A DNA stretch of 64,000 bases from Marinilabiliales bacterium. GTDB lineage: Bacteria > Bacteroidota > Bacteroidia > Bacteroidales > PUMT01. The translations under genes and the position numbers were made by a program. Below the pieces are notes generated by a model. It saw only the letters and a program-made list of their open reading frames with translations. It searched no databases and had not been told where the DNA came from. Numbering within the stretch: position 1 is the stretch's first letter; each line of letters opens with the position of its first letter. Shown here piece by piece: positions 36,039-44,141 of this stretch. Where the stretch lies: the NCBI GenBank assembly GCA_007695015.1, contig REEN01000072.1:1-64000 (forward strand). Direction: 5' to 3'.

Positions 36039-37904
36039 ATGGTAAGATTTAAATACTGGCCCTGTGGACTATGGAGCAGGCCCGTTTCATCTTTTACGGG
36101 GCGCCTGGCTTCTGCCTTACGGGAATTCACCGGGGGCCGCATTGTTAGTCCCCGTCAGTTTTTTATCGCCCTTGCTGTTGCCGCAATGATCACAGGCGGG
36201 TGCGGCAGCGCTGAGGCCCCGGCTATCGAACTGAGGTATGAGGAGAACCAGGGCCTGGAATACCATGAGGTTATTGAGGCATATGAAGAGCTTGCCGGGT
36301 ATTACAGGCAGGCTGCCCTTTTTGAGATGGGGAGTACTGATGTTGGCCGCCCGCTGCACCTGTTCATGATATCGGCCGACGGCGATTTTGACCCCGTGTC
36401 GGTCAGGCGCAAGGGTCGCGCAATAGTGCTGGTGAACAACGGTATTCATGCCGGTGAGCCTGCAGGGATCGATGCAAGCCTTGAATATGCGGCCAATGTG
36501 CTTGCAGGCCGTGACGGGATGGACAGGGTGCTTGGCAATACTGTAATCGCTATTATTCCTGTATACAACATCGGCGGTTCTCTGAACAGGAGCCGCTACC
36601 ACAGGATGAACCAGGACGGGCCCGAATACAAGGGGGCAAGGCGCAATGCCAGGAACCTCGACCTGAACAGGGATTTTGCAAAGATGGATTCTGAAAACGC
36701 TAGGTCTTTCGCCCGGATTTTCCATTATCTCGATCCCGATGTGTTTGTCGACACCCACACAACCAACGGTGCTGACCACCAGAGTGTCATGACCCTTATT
36801 GCCACGATGCACCAGAAGCTGCCGGCCGGGATGGGGGAGTTCTTCAATGAAAAGATGGTGCCTGAGCTCTACCGGCGTATGAACAGTGAGACGCCCTACG
36901 GGATGGTGCCATACCTGCAGCTGGTTGACAGGAGCGATATACGCAAAGGAATTACAGGGTTCAATGACCATCCCTTCTACTCTACGGGGTATGCCTCGCT
37001 GTTCAACTGTTTCGCGTTCATGACCGAGACGCTCGTTTACAAACCCTTCCCCGAAAGGGTAAAAGCGACATATGAGTTTATCAGGTTCCTGGTTGAATTC
37101 ACCTCCGGCAACTCAGGTGAGATCATTGGCCTGAGAAGGGATGCTGCCTTATATACCCGGGGTAAAACCGAGTATGTGGTCGACTGGCGGGTGGACCGCC
37201 AAAGGTATGACCGGATACTGTTCTGGGGATACGAGACCGGTGAGGCTGCCGCGCCCCTTTCGGGAAGGAGGGTTACAATCTATGATCATGACAGGAAATG
37301 GACAGATACGATACCATTTTATAACTATTTTTCACCTGCCGTGACAATCACTGCACCTGAGGCATATATCGTGCCGCAGGCCTGGGGCGGGGTTATTGAA
37401 CGACTGTACATAAACGGGGTTGATATCCGGTTTTTTGACAGGGATACCGTAATTAACGTCGAGACACTGTACATTGATGAATTTGAGACAGGCAGCCGTC
37501 CGAACCAGGGCCGGCACCTGGTAACGGTTACCGGCAAGAGGAGGGAGCTGACTCCCAGGCAGTTCTACCGGGGAGATGCATATATAAGGGTCAACCAGGA
37601 TGCCAACAACTACATCGTACACATGCTTGAGCCGTCGGCTCCGGCCTCTTTCCTGCGGTGGGGATTCTTTACTTCAGCCCTGGAGCCGGGCGAGTTTTTC
37701 TGGATATGGAGTTTTGAGGATCATGCCCATGGACTGTTGCAAAGTGACCGGGCGTTGCGTGAAGCGCTGGAGGAGAGGGAAGCGGGCGATCCGGATTTTG
37801 CGGCTGATCACGCGGCCCGTTTGCAGTTTCTGTACGACATGGTTGCCGGCCAGGCGACAGAGAGGGGCGCGAATCTCTACCCCGTGGCAAGGGTGCTGAG
37901 ATAG
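36039..37904 (+). CDS. M14-family zinc carboxypeptidase lipoprotein
   Basis: The 621-residue protein has a hydrophobic signal with lipobox I-T-G-G-C (Cys near 54) after an unusually long basic N-terminal stretch of about 36 residues; the true start may be later, but no ATG is available before the signal. The peptidase_M14 domain shows G-I-H-A-G-E-P-A-G (zinc His and Glu near 136 and 139), N-L-D-L-N-R-D (substrate Arg region), D-T-H-T-T-N-G (third zinc ligand near 238) and T-E-T-L-V (catalytic Glu near 329). The C-terminal 230 residues are beta-rich and of unknown role. It is likely a periplasmic or surface peptidase. It starts 29 bases after nadA. Confidence 0.85.
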   Translation: MVRFKYWPCGLWSRPVSSFTGRLASALREFTGGRIVSPRQFFIALAVAAMITGGCGSAEAPAIELRYEENQGLEYHEVIEAYEELAGYYRQAALFEMGSTDVGRPLHLFMISADGDFDPVSVRRKGRAIVLVNNGIHAGEPAGIDASLEYAANVLAGRDGMDRVLGNTVIAIIPVYNIGGSLNRSRYHRMNQDGPEYKGARRNARNLDLNRDFAKMDSENARSFARIFHYLDPDVFVDTHTTNGADHQSVMTLIATMHQKLPAGMGEFFNEKMVPELYRRMNSETPYGMVPYLQLVDRSDIRKGITGFNDHPFYSTGYASLFNCFAFMTETLVYKPFPERVKATYEFIRFLVEFTSGNSGEIIGLRRDAALYTRGKTEYVVDWRVDRQRYDRILFWGYETGEAAAPLSGRRVTIYDHDRKWTDTIPFYNYFSPAVTITAPEAYIVPQAWGGVIERLYINGVDIRFFDRDTVINVETLYIDEFETGSRPNQGRHLVTVTGKRRELTPRQFYRGDAYIRVNQDANNYIVHMLEPSAPASFLRWGFFTSALEPGEFFWIWSFEDHAHGLLQSDRALREALEEREAGDPDFAADHAARLQFLYDMVAGQATERGANLYPVARVLR

Positions 37905-37917
37905 GCAATGCATTGCC
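37904..37917. repeat. 14-bp perfect palindrome GGCAATGCATTGCC
   Basis: It lies just after the stop of the M14 gene. A near copy (GGCAATACATTGC) follows at 37969-37981 and an imperfect one at 46737-46750, the other end of the metal-receptor cluster. Confidence 0.6.
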
Positions 37918-38193
37918 GTGTTGAACATAAGACACCGGTTCACCGGACAGGGGGTTCAGGACTTGCAAGGCAATACATTGCTTTGCCGGGCGTTAATAAA
38001 ATGGTTTACGTATATTGAACCAAAGTGTGTATGCATTGTTTATTGCTCAGTAAAAATGGATTAAATATTCCGGTCCCGGGCAGCGGCTTATAAACAGTGT
38101 TTAGTAATTTCGCCGCAGACACCGGGTTATAATAATGGAATAGGATTATATTATTAAGTGGCAGATAATCAAACGCCAACGAATTGAAATATT

Positions 38194-38547
38194 ATGAAGG
38201 GGCTGCTCTCATTTCTTCTTATAGCTACAACGATGGCACTGTTCTGGAACAACGCTGTTAACTGGCACTACCATCAGCTTCCCAACGGAATTGTAGTCGA
38301 GCATGCCCATCCCTACAATAAATCTGCTTCTTCGCCAGGCAACCCTTTTGAGAAGCATCACCATAGCGACTTTGAATACCTGATCCTTGACCTGGTTTAT
38401 CACGGGACCCTGATTATTCTGATGGTGGTGCTGACACTGATGGTCTACCGGCAGCTGCTGACACACACCACTCTCAATAAACTGCCGGAAAGGGTATACA
38501 GCGGGTATTATAACCTTCCCCTGCTTCGTGGTCCTCCCCGTCTTTAA
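38194..38547 (+). CDS. Small His-rich membrane protein, copy 1
   Basis: The 117-residue protein has an N-terminal hydrophobic segment (residues 3-20), then W-H-Y-H-Q-L-P-N-G-I-V-V-E-H-A-H-P (24-40), an H-H-H cluster near 55, a second helix (about 72-88) and a tail with L-P-L-L-R-G-P-P. Twelve histidines in 117 residues, many as H-x-H, suggest metal binding in the periplasm. I recognise no named family. It is the first gene of a module with a ZnuD-like TonB receptor 159 bases downstream, and a diverged copy of the pair follows. Metal capture or sensing linked to the receptor is inferred from context. Confidence 0.75.
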   Translation: MKGLLSFLLIATTMALFWNNAVNWHYHQLPNGIVVEHAHPYNKSASSPGNPFEKHHHSDFEYLILDLVYHGTLIILMVVLTLMVYRQLLTHTTLNKLPERVYSGYYNLPLLRGPPRL

Positions 38548-38706
38548 ACACACCTCTCCTGCCGGGGTTCTGATATGATCCTGCCCGGGCTTGCCGGGTT
38601 TGGCTGTCAGCCGCAATACGGAAAAACTGTGCATGAGGATCCCGGTCGCCGTCGGAAATTAACCGGCTCCGTTTAACAATGTCCAACCAACAATTGAAAA
38701 TTATAT

Positions 38707-40935
38707 ATGAGAACAATATTGATTGTATTCACAGCATTTGCTGTATCACTTGTCAGTCTTGGCGCCACAGAAGATGACCATACCGATGCCAACGTATTCG
38801 GACATGTTGTAAGCGCCGGGGATGGGGAGCACATACCCTTTATAAACGTTTTAATTGAGGGAACGAGGATCGGTACCATAACTGATGCCTCCGGTCACTA
38901 CATACTCACTAATCTGCCTGAAGGTAGACACACCCTGGTTGTCAGGGGCATGGGTTATGAGCCTGCCTCGGTTGAATTTGAGATCAGGGCCAACCAGACA
39001 CTTGAAGTGGATGTAGAGGTATACTACAGGGGAATTGATCTGGAGGAGATCATTGTAACCGCTTCGCCCACTGCCAGCGGCTTCAGATACCAGCCTGACA
39101 TGGCCTATACTGGTGAAATGCTGCAGAAGCGTACCGAAGTCTCTTTCGGTGAAATGCTTAATCACTCACCCGGCATTGCCATGAGATCGCTCGGGTCGTC
39201 GCCTGCCCGTCCTGTTATAAGGGGTATGGACGGCGACAGAATTCTGTTGCTTGAAAACGGCGAGAGAATGGGTGATATTTCTGAAACATCGGCCGATCAC
39301 TCCATTGCACTTGACCCGCTTGTGGCTAGCAGGGTAGAGGTGGTGCGCGGACCGGCAAGCCTGCTGTACGGATCGAGCGCGCTTGGCGGGGTCATCAACC
39401 TTATGACCACCGATATACCCGACAGGTGGGATCCCGGATCGTCGGGAGTGGTTTCACTGCAAGGGGCCACCATGAACAGGATGGGCGCCGGCTTTGGAAG
39501 GTATACCTGGGGTAACGACGACTTTGCCTTTACCGGAAGAATTGCCCACAGGCAGTCGTCAGACATTAGGACACCCGATGGCGTTTTACCGGGCACCTCG
39601 ATGAACAATTACGACGGGTCCCTTGGTTTAGGGTTTGACCGGGGGGGGCGTGCGGGAGGCTTGAGCCTTTCAATGGCAAACCAGACCTATGAGATACCTG
39701 AGAATATTGACGACCCTGATGAGGGGGTTGAAATAAGGATGCAGCGGCAGGCTCTCCAGGGCCGTATGGGCTTTGTGAATGACGGCTTTATGGACAGGGG
39801 CCAGATCAGGTTCAATGCCAGCCGCATGTTCCAGCAGGAGATTGAGTATGAGTGGGAGGACGGGGTTGTTGATGAGGATGTTGAACTGGAATATGAGAAA
39901 TATGCTTTCAGCTCCACCCTTACAATGCAGCATAAACCTTTCGAATTTTTCGACAGGGGCGCTGTCGGGGTTAATCTGCACGGCCACAGGATGGATGTGG
40001 GTGGTGATGAGGCCTATACCCCGGGAGAGATGCGCTTTAATCTTGGTGTTTTCACCTTCCAGGAGATACCCCTTTCGTCAAAAATGAGACTGCAGGCAGG
40101 GCTGAGAATTGATTACCAGCATACAGGAGCTCTTTCGAATGAATTTTTCCCCGATATCAGCGCAAGGAGAAATGCAGTCAATTACAGCGGTTCGATAGGA
40201 TTCAATCACAGGCCTCTTGATGAACTGGAGATTGGCGGACAGTTTGCACGTTCGCACAGGAACCCCTCAGTTGAGGAGCTGTATGCCGACGGTCCCCATC
40301 TTGGCGCCGGTGTTTACGAGATTGGAAACAGCAATATCAAGGATGAGGTGGGACAGGGAGCCGACCTGTTCATCAGGTGGGATGATGGCATTTTTGACAT
40401 TGAGCTGGCAGGATTTGTCAACCACTTCATGAACTACATTATTTTCGAGCCTACGGGTGATGTCGATCCTGCATCGGGGTTCCCGGTTTTTCGATATAAT
40501 GGCGATGAGGCAAGGCTCATGGGATTCGAACTTTCCGGTTCTGTTCGGCTTCATGATAATGTGCAACTGGGAGTCGGAGCCGATTATGTTGACGGGCGCC
40601 GCTTTGCAAACGGGACGGAATACCTGCCGTTTATCCCGCCATTCAGGTTTATGGCAGATTTGGAGTATGATTTCGGGCAGGGATGGATAGGCGGCAGACT
40701 GGTATCGGCTGCAAGCCAGGGCAGGGTTGCCCCTGAGGAAGAGGAGACTGATGGTTATACTCTGCTTGGTTTTACCGCGGGATACCGACTGACCGGTCCC
40801 GGACGGCATGTAATTATACTCAGGGTTGACAACATACTGGATCAGAGGTACCGTGATCACCTGTCGCGCGTTGCCGAAAGGAATTTTCCCATGCCGGGAA
40901 GAAACTTCACACTGGCGTACAGGCTCTTCTTCTGA
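38707..40935 (+). CDS. ZnuD-like TonB-dependent receptor, copy 1
   Basis: The protein has 742 residues. A signal peptide (about 1-19) is followed by a CarboxypepD_reg-like domain (about 28-110), a plug (about 118-240) and a barrel ending L-A-Y-R-L-F-F. The plug matches the zinc receptor ZnuD pattern: A-R-P-V-I-R-G-M-D-G-D-R-I near 160, then N-G-E-R-M-G-D, S-A-D-H-S-I-A-L-D-P-L, R-V-E-V-V-R-G-P-A-S-L-L-Y-G-S and G-G-V-I-N-L. An acidic barrel loop (near 375-400) is built of Glu/Asp with V, Y and L. ZnuD-type receptors import zinc or haem; together with the upstream His-rich protein, zinc or another divalent metal is the likely cargo. The copy at 41660 is its paralog. Confidence 0.85.
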   Translation: MRTILIVFTAFAVSLVSLGATEDDHTDANVFGHVVSAGDGEHIPFINVLIEGTRIGTITDASGHYILTNLPEGRHTLVVRGMGYEPASVEFEIRANQTLEVDVEVYYRGIDLEEIIVTASPTASGFRYQPDMAYTGEMLQKRTEVSFGEMLNHSPGIAMRSLGSSPARPVIRGMDGDRILLLENGERMGDISETSADHSIALDPLVASRVEVVRGPASLLYGSSALGGVINLMTTDIPDRWDPGSSGVVSLQGATMNRMGAGFGRYTWGNDDFAFTGRIAHRQSSDIRTPDGVLPGTSMNNYDGSLGLGFDRGGRAGGLSLSMANQTYEIPENIDDPDEGVEIRMQRQALQGRMGFVNDGFMDRGQIRFNASRMFQQEIEYEWEDGVVDEDVELEYEKYAFSSTLTMQHKPFEFFDRGAVGVNLHGHRMDVGGDEAYTPGEMRFNLGVFTFQEIPLSSKMRLQAGLRIDYQHTGALSNEFFPDISARRNAVNYSGSIGFNHRPLDELEIGGQFARSHRNPSVEELYADGPHLGAGVYEIGNSNIKDEVGQGADLFIRWDDGIFDIELAGFVNHFMNYIIFEPTGDVDPASGFPVFRYNGDEARLMGFELSGSVRLHDNVQLGVGADYVDGRRFANGTEYLPFIPPFRFMADLEYDFGQGWIGGRLVSAASQGRVAPEEEETDGYTLLGFTAGYRLTGPGRHVIILRVDNILDQRYRDHLSRVAERNFPMPGRNFTLAYRLFF

Positions 40936-41050
40936 GATTGCCACGGTTACAAAATCCGGGATAGCCTTTTATCCGGTTTTATTGATCTCCGGAGCCTGAT
41001 GTTTTGATTCAGCACGGTAGTTTAGAATTGCAATAAATAAGCTTTTTTTG

Positions 41051-41083
41051 AAGAGCAATTTCCACGAGGGATTGCTCTTTTTA
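41051..41083. terminator. Rho-independent terminator between the two receptor modules
   Basis: A 9-base stem, AAGAGCAAT (41051-41059) with ATTGCTCTT (41071-41079), surrounds an 11-base loop and is followed by T residues. It ends the first module, 115 bases after the receptor stop. Confidence 0.8.
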
Positions 41084-41117
41084 TTGTTAAATTAATATAA
41101 TTACCCTCTTTTAGGTA

Positions 41118-41148
41118 TTGGCAGGGTGAAATTCCTGAATTACTTTTG
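41118..41148 (+). promoter_or_regulatory. Bacteroidota-type promoter for the second module
   Basis: TTG (41118-41120), 20 bases, then TACTTTTG (41141-41148), fitting TAnnTTTG. The ATG at 41185 lies 36 bases further. Preceded by a terminator, it shows that the second module has its own transcript. Confidence 0.6.
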
Positions 41149-41184
41149 CCGGTACAAGAAAAAATGTAATTCTTTTTCAAGATA

Positions 41185-41532
41185 ATGATCAAAAAAGGGC
41201 TTACACTGCTGATGATCCTGCCGCTAGGTTTCGTGTTGTTCAACAACACGGTGAACCGCCATCAGCACCAGTTGCCCAATGGCATGATCATAGAACATTC
41301 CCATCCCTTCAGTTCGTGCTGCAGTGAAGGTAAGAATCATGAGCACAGTGACCTTGAACTTTTACTGTTCACCCTTTTATGTGATTCTACGGTTACTGAT
41401 GATGGATGTGCATATACCTCAGGTTTTATCGCAGGATATGCTTCTGACCTTAAATCCGGATATGTATTTGTACCACAGTCATTCGGACTACTCCGATGCT
41501 GCCCACTCAGGGCCCCTCCCCTGAATTCCTAA
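41185..41532 (+). CDS. Small His-rich membrane protein, copy 2
   Basis: The 115-residue protein is a diverged paralog of the protein at 38194. It shares the N-terminal hydrophobic segment, the core R-H-Q-H-Q-L-P-N-G-M-I-I-E-H-S-H-P (about 25-41), a following H-E-H-S-D-L-E and the C-terminal tail C-P-L-R-A-P-P. It differs by a C-C pair after the core, a further C-C near the end, and a middle segment that is less hydrophobic than the second helix of copy 1. The added cysteines could shift metal preference. Its own promoter and terminator frame it and the TonB receptor starts 127 bases downstream. A frame at 41324-41524 overlaps but lacks the conserved tail. Confidence 0.72.
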   Translation: MIKKGLTLLMILPLGFVLFNNTVNRHQHQLPNGMIIEHSHPFSSCCSEGKNHEHSDLELLLFTLLCDSTVTDDGCAYTSGFIAGYASDLKSGYVFVPQSFGLLRCCPLRAPPLNS

Positions 41533-41659
41533 CCGGAAACAGATTGCCGGATCTCTTTTCTTACCGGCAGTCAAATTGCACACCAACATATTTCTGCAGG
41601 AGGATCAGGTACGGATAAGTGATACCTGTTAACCAACCAACAATTTACATTAATTCAGG

Positions 41660-43894
41660 ATGAGAACAATTTCAATATCAGCAATATTGCTTTTTATTTT
41701 CAATGTTTTATTATGCTTTCCGCACTTTGATGGCTTTCCTTCGGGTGACGGTGTTGTACGCGGTAAAGTAACTACAAAGGGTGAGGGTGATATTGTACCT
41801 TTTATAAATATCGTGGTTGAAGGAACCAGGATAGGTGCTTTCAGTGATGCCACAGGTAATTTTAAGATATCAAACGTTCCCGGTGGGGATAATACCCTTG
41901 TGGTGAAGGGTATGGGTTTTGAAGTGGCAAGAATATATTTCAGTCTGGACGAGGGAGAGGAGATCGAACTCGATATTGAGGTCGAATACCGTGGTATTGA
42001 CCTTGAGGAGATAGTGGTCACATCTTCACCTACTGCACGTGGTTTCAGGTACCAGCCTGATAATGTATATCTTGGAGAGGAGCTGCAGAAGCGTGCCGAA
42101 ACATCATTCGGTGAGATGCTTGACGGCGAGCCGGGCATCGCCATGAGGTCTATGGGGCCGACGCCAAGCCGGCCGGTGATTCGTGGACTTGATGGTGACC
42201 GCATTCTGATACTTCAGAATGGTGAGCGTATGGGCGATGTTTCAGAAACCTCTGCAGGGCATGCCATATCCCTTGACCCACTGTCAGCTAACAGGGTTGA
42301 AGTTGTGCGCGGACCTGCAAGCCTTCTGTACGGGTCGAGTGCTATCGGGGGAGTGATAAACCTGATGACGGCCGATATTCCTGATGGATGGGATCAGGGA
42401 GGATCGGGAGTTGTTTCGGCGCAGGGAGCTTCCAACAACAATATGGGAGCCGGATTTGGACGGTATACATGGGGCGCAGAGAACTGGGCCGCCAGCGGCC
42501 GTTTCGGCTACCGTAAGTCGGGCGATGTAAGGTCGCCCGAAGGGGTTATCCCCAGCACCTACATGAATAACTATGACGGTTCCCTTGGTTTTGGCTTTAA
42601 CAACGGCAATACTAACGGGGGGGTCAACTTCGGCATGGGCAGGAATACATATGGTATTCCCGAAGAACTTGACGATCCTTTCGAGAGTGTGGAGGTGCGC
42701 ATCAGGCAGCAGCTTATGCAGGGGCGGCTGCATTTCAGGGTAAGTGATTTCTTTGACAGGGCCCAGCTCAGGATCCACGGCTCAAGGTTCGTACAACAGG
42801 AGATTGAGATTGAGATCGAGGATGGATATATTGAAGAAGACATTGAAATTGAGTTTGACAAGCTGAATGTAAGTTCTACACTGACGCTTCAGCACCGGCC
42901 TGTCGGGATATTCGACAGGGGAGCATTCGGTCTCAGTCTTTCCGGAAGGCAGATGGATGTGAGCGGCGATGATGCATTCACACCCAACGAAGAGAGATAT
43001 AATATCGGATTTTTTACTTTCCAGGAGGTGCCAGTTACGACCCGTATACGTCTGCAGTTTGGAGGGCGTCTGGACTTCCTCAGGGCGACCGCCCTTCCCA
43101 ATGATTTTTCCGATATGAGTGAAAGCAGGGATGCATTTGTCTATTCAGGGTCGGCGGGAATGAACTACCGGCCTGCCGAAACTGTTGAGATCGGCGGCCA
43201 GCTTGCAAGGTCGCACCGTTATCCCATGCTGGAGGAGCTGTTCGCCCATGGCCCTCATCTTTGTGCCGGACTGTACGAGATCGGTAGCATTAACCTTGAC
43301 GATGAGATCGGGTACGGAACTGACCTGTTCGCGCGGTGGGGCAATGGTGTGATAAGTGCTGAGGTGGCAGGCTTCTGGAATTATTTCTCCAACTTCATAA
43401 TCATGCAACCGACAGGTGAAACAGATGAAGGATCGGGACTGCCGGTTGTTGAGTACCAGGGAGACCGGGCACGGCTGTATGGAGGTGAGGCTTCGGTATC
43501 GTGGAATGTGACTGGCGGACTGAGAACTGTTATGAGTATTGACTACGTTAATGGTAGGCGTACAGGCAGCGAAAATCATTATCTGCCGTTCATGCCTCCT
43601 TTCAGGTTCTCGGGAACGGCTGAATATGACTTTGGCAGCGGATGGATCGGCTCACGGGTGCGTGCCGTATCGGCGCAAAACTCTGTGGCTCCCGATGAGG
43701 AGGCTACCGAAGGTTACGTGCTGTTGGGGATGAATGTTGGCTACAGGCTTAACGGAGGAGGACAGCATGTTATAATTCTCAGGGTTGAAAACCTTCTCAA
43801 TGTAAGCTACAGGGATCATCTTACCAGGATAGAGGAGAGAAACTTTCCCATGCCCGGGAGGAACTTCAACCTGGCTTACCGCTGGTTCTTCTGA
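41660..43894 (+). CDS. ZnuD-like TonB-dependent receptor, copy 2
   Basis: The 744-residue protein is a paralog of the receptor at 38707 along its whole length. It has a signal peptide, a CarboxypepD_reg-like domain (about 30-115), a plug with S-R-P-V-I-R-G-L-D-G-D-R-I and S-A-G-H-A-I-S-L-D-P-L (where copy 1 has S-A-D-H-S-I), then R-G-P-A-S-L-L-Y-G-S and a barrel ending L-A-Y-R-W-F-F. The acidic loop is present and even more regular (alternating Glu and Ile with Asp). The plug D-H to G-H change may alter affinity. It works with the His-rich protein encoded upstream, presumably under a separate promoter, as an outer-membrane metal importer. Confidence 0.85.
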   Translation: MRTISISAILLFIFNVLLCFPHFDGFPSGDGVVRGKVTTKGEGDIVPFINIVVEGTRIGAFSDATGNFKISNVPGGDNTLVVKGMGFEVARIYFSLDEGEEIELDIEVEYRGIDLEEIVVTSSPTARGFRYQPDNVYLGEELQKRAETSFGEMLDGEPGIAMRSMGPTPSRPVIRGLDGDRILILQNGERMGDVSETSAGHAISLDPLSANRVEVVRGPASLLYGSSAIGGVINLMTADIPDGWDQGGSGVVSAQGASNNNMGAGFGRYTWGAENWAASGRFGYRKSGDVRSPEGVIPSTYMNNYDGSLGFGFNNGNTNGGVNFGMGRNTYGIPEELDDPFESVEVRIRQQLMQGRLHFRVSDFFDRAQLRIHGSRFVQQEIEIEIEDGYIEEDIEIEFDKLNVSSTLTLQHRPVGIFDRGAFGLSLSGRQMDVSGDDAFTPNEERYNIGFFTFQEVPVTTRIRLQFGGRLDFLRATALPNDFSDMSESRDAFVYSGSAGMNYRPAETVEIGGQLARSHRYPMLEELFAHGPHLCAGLYEIGSINLDDEIGYGTDLFARWGNGVISAEVAGFWNYFSNFIIMQPTGETDEGSGLPVVEYQGDRARLYGGEASVSWNVTGGLRTVMSIDYVNGRRTGSENHYLPFMPPFRFSGTAEYDFGSGWIGSRVRAVSAQNSVAPDEEATEGYVLLGMNVGYRLNGGGQHVIILRVENLLNVSYRDHLTRIEERNFPMPGRNFNLAYRWFF

Positions 43895-43930
43895 TTTAAT
43901 CGTAATACCGGGTCTTATTGCGAAAGGCTT

Positions 43931-43966
43931 ACCGGTTTGTGGTATACACATGCACAACAAACCGGT
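43931..43966. repeat. 10-bp inverted repeat after the second receptor
   Basis: ACCGGTTTGT (43931-43940) and ACAAACCGGT (43957-43966) surround 16 bases. It lies 37 bases after the receptor stop and could end the transcript, though the T content behind it is modest. Confidence 0.5.
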
Positions 43967-44088
43967 TGTTGCCTATCTGTGTTATCCTTATTCTGGTCCC
44001 CGTTCAAAGGGTGTCAAATGTTCTGAACTAACACCCGCCTACTATATCCGGCTATATCTCCGGTCAGAATCACTAAAATAAGGTATTG

Positions 44089-44116
44089 TTGTACCTGGAT
44101 AAGGAATATATTTTTG
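44089..44116 (+). promoter_or_regulatory. Bacteroidota-type promoter for the FecA-like receptor
   Basis: TTG (44089-44091), 17 bases, then TATTTTTG (44109-44116), 25 bases ahead of the ATG at 44142. It gives the third receptor its own transcript. Confidence 0.6.
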
Positions 44117-44141
44117 TGCCTGTAATTAAATCATAATCGAA

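Noticed and set aside
41324-41524. Alternative frame within the second His-rich gene
   Set aside because: The frame starting at 41185 carries the conserved core and the conserved tail; the alternative lacks both.
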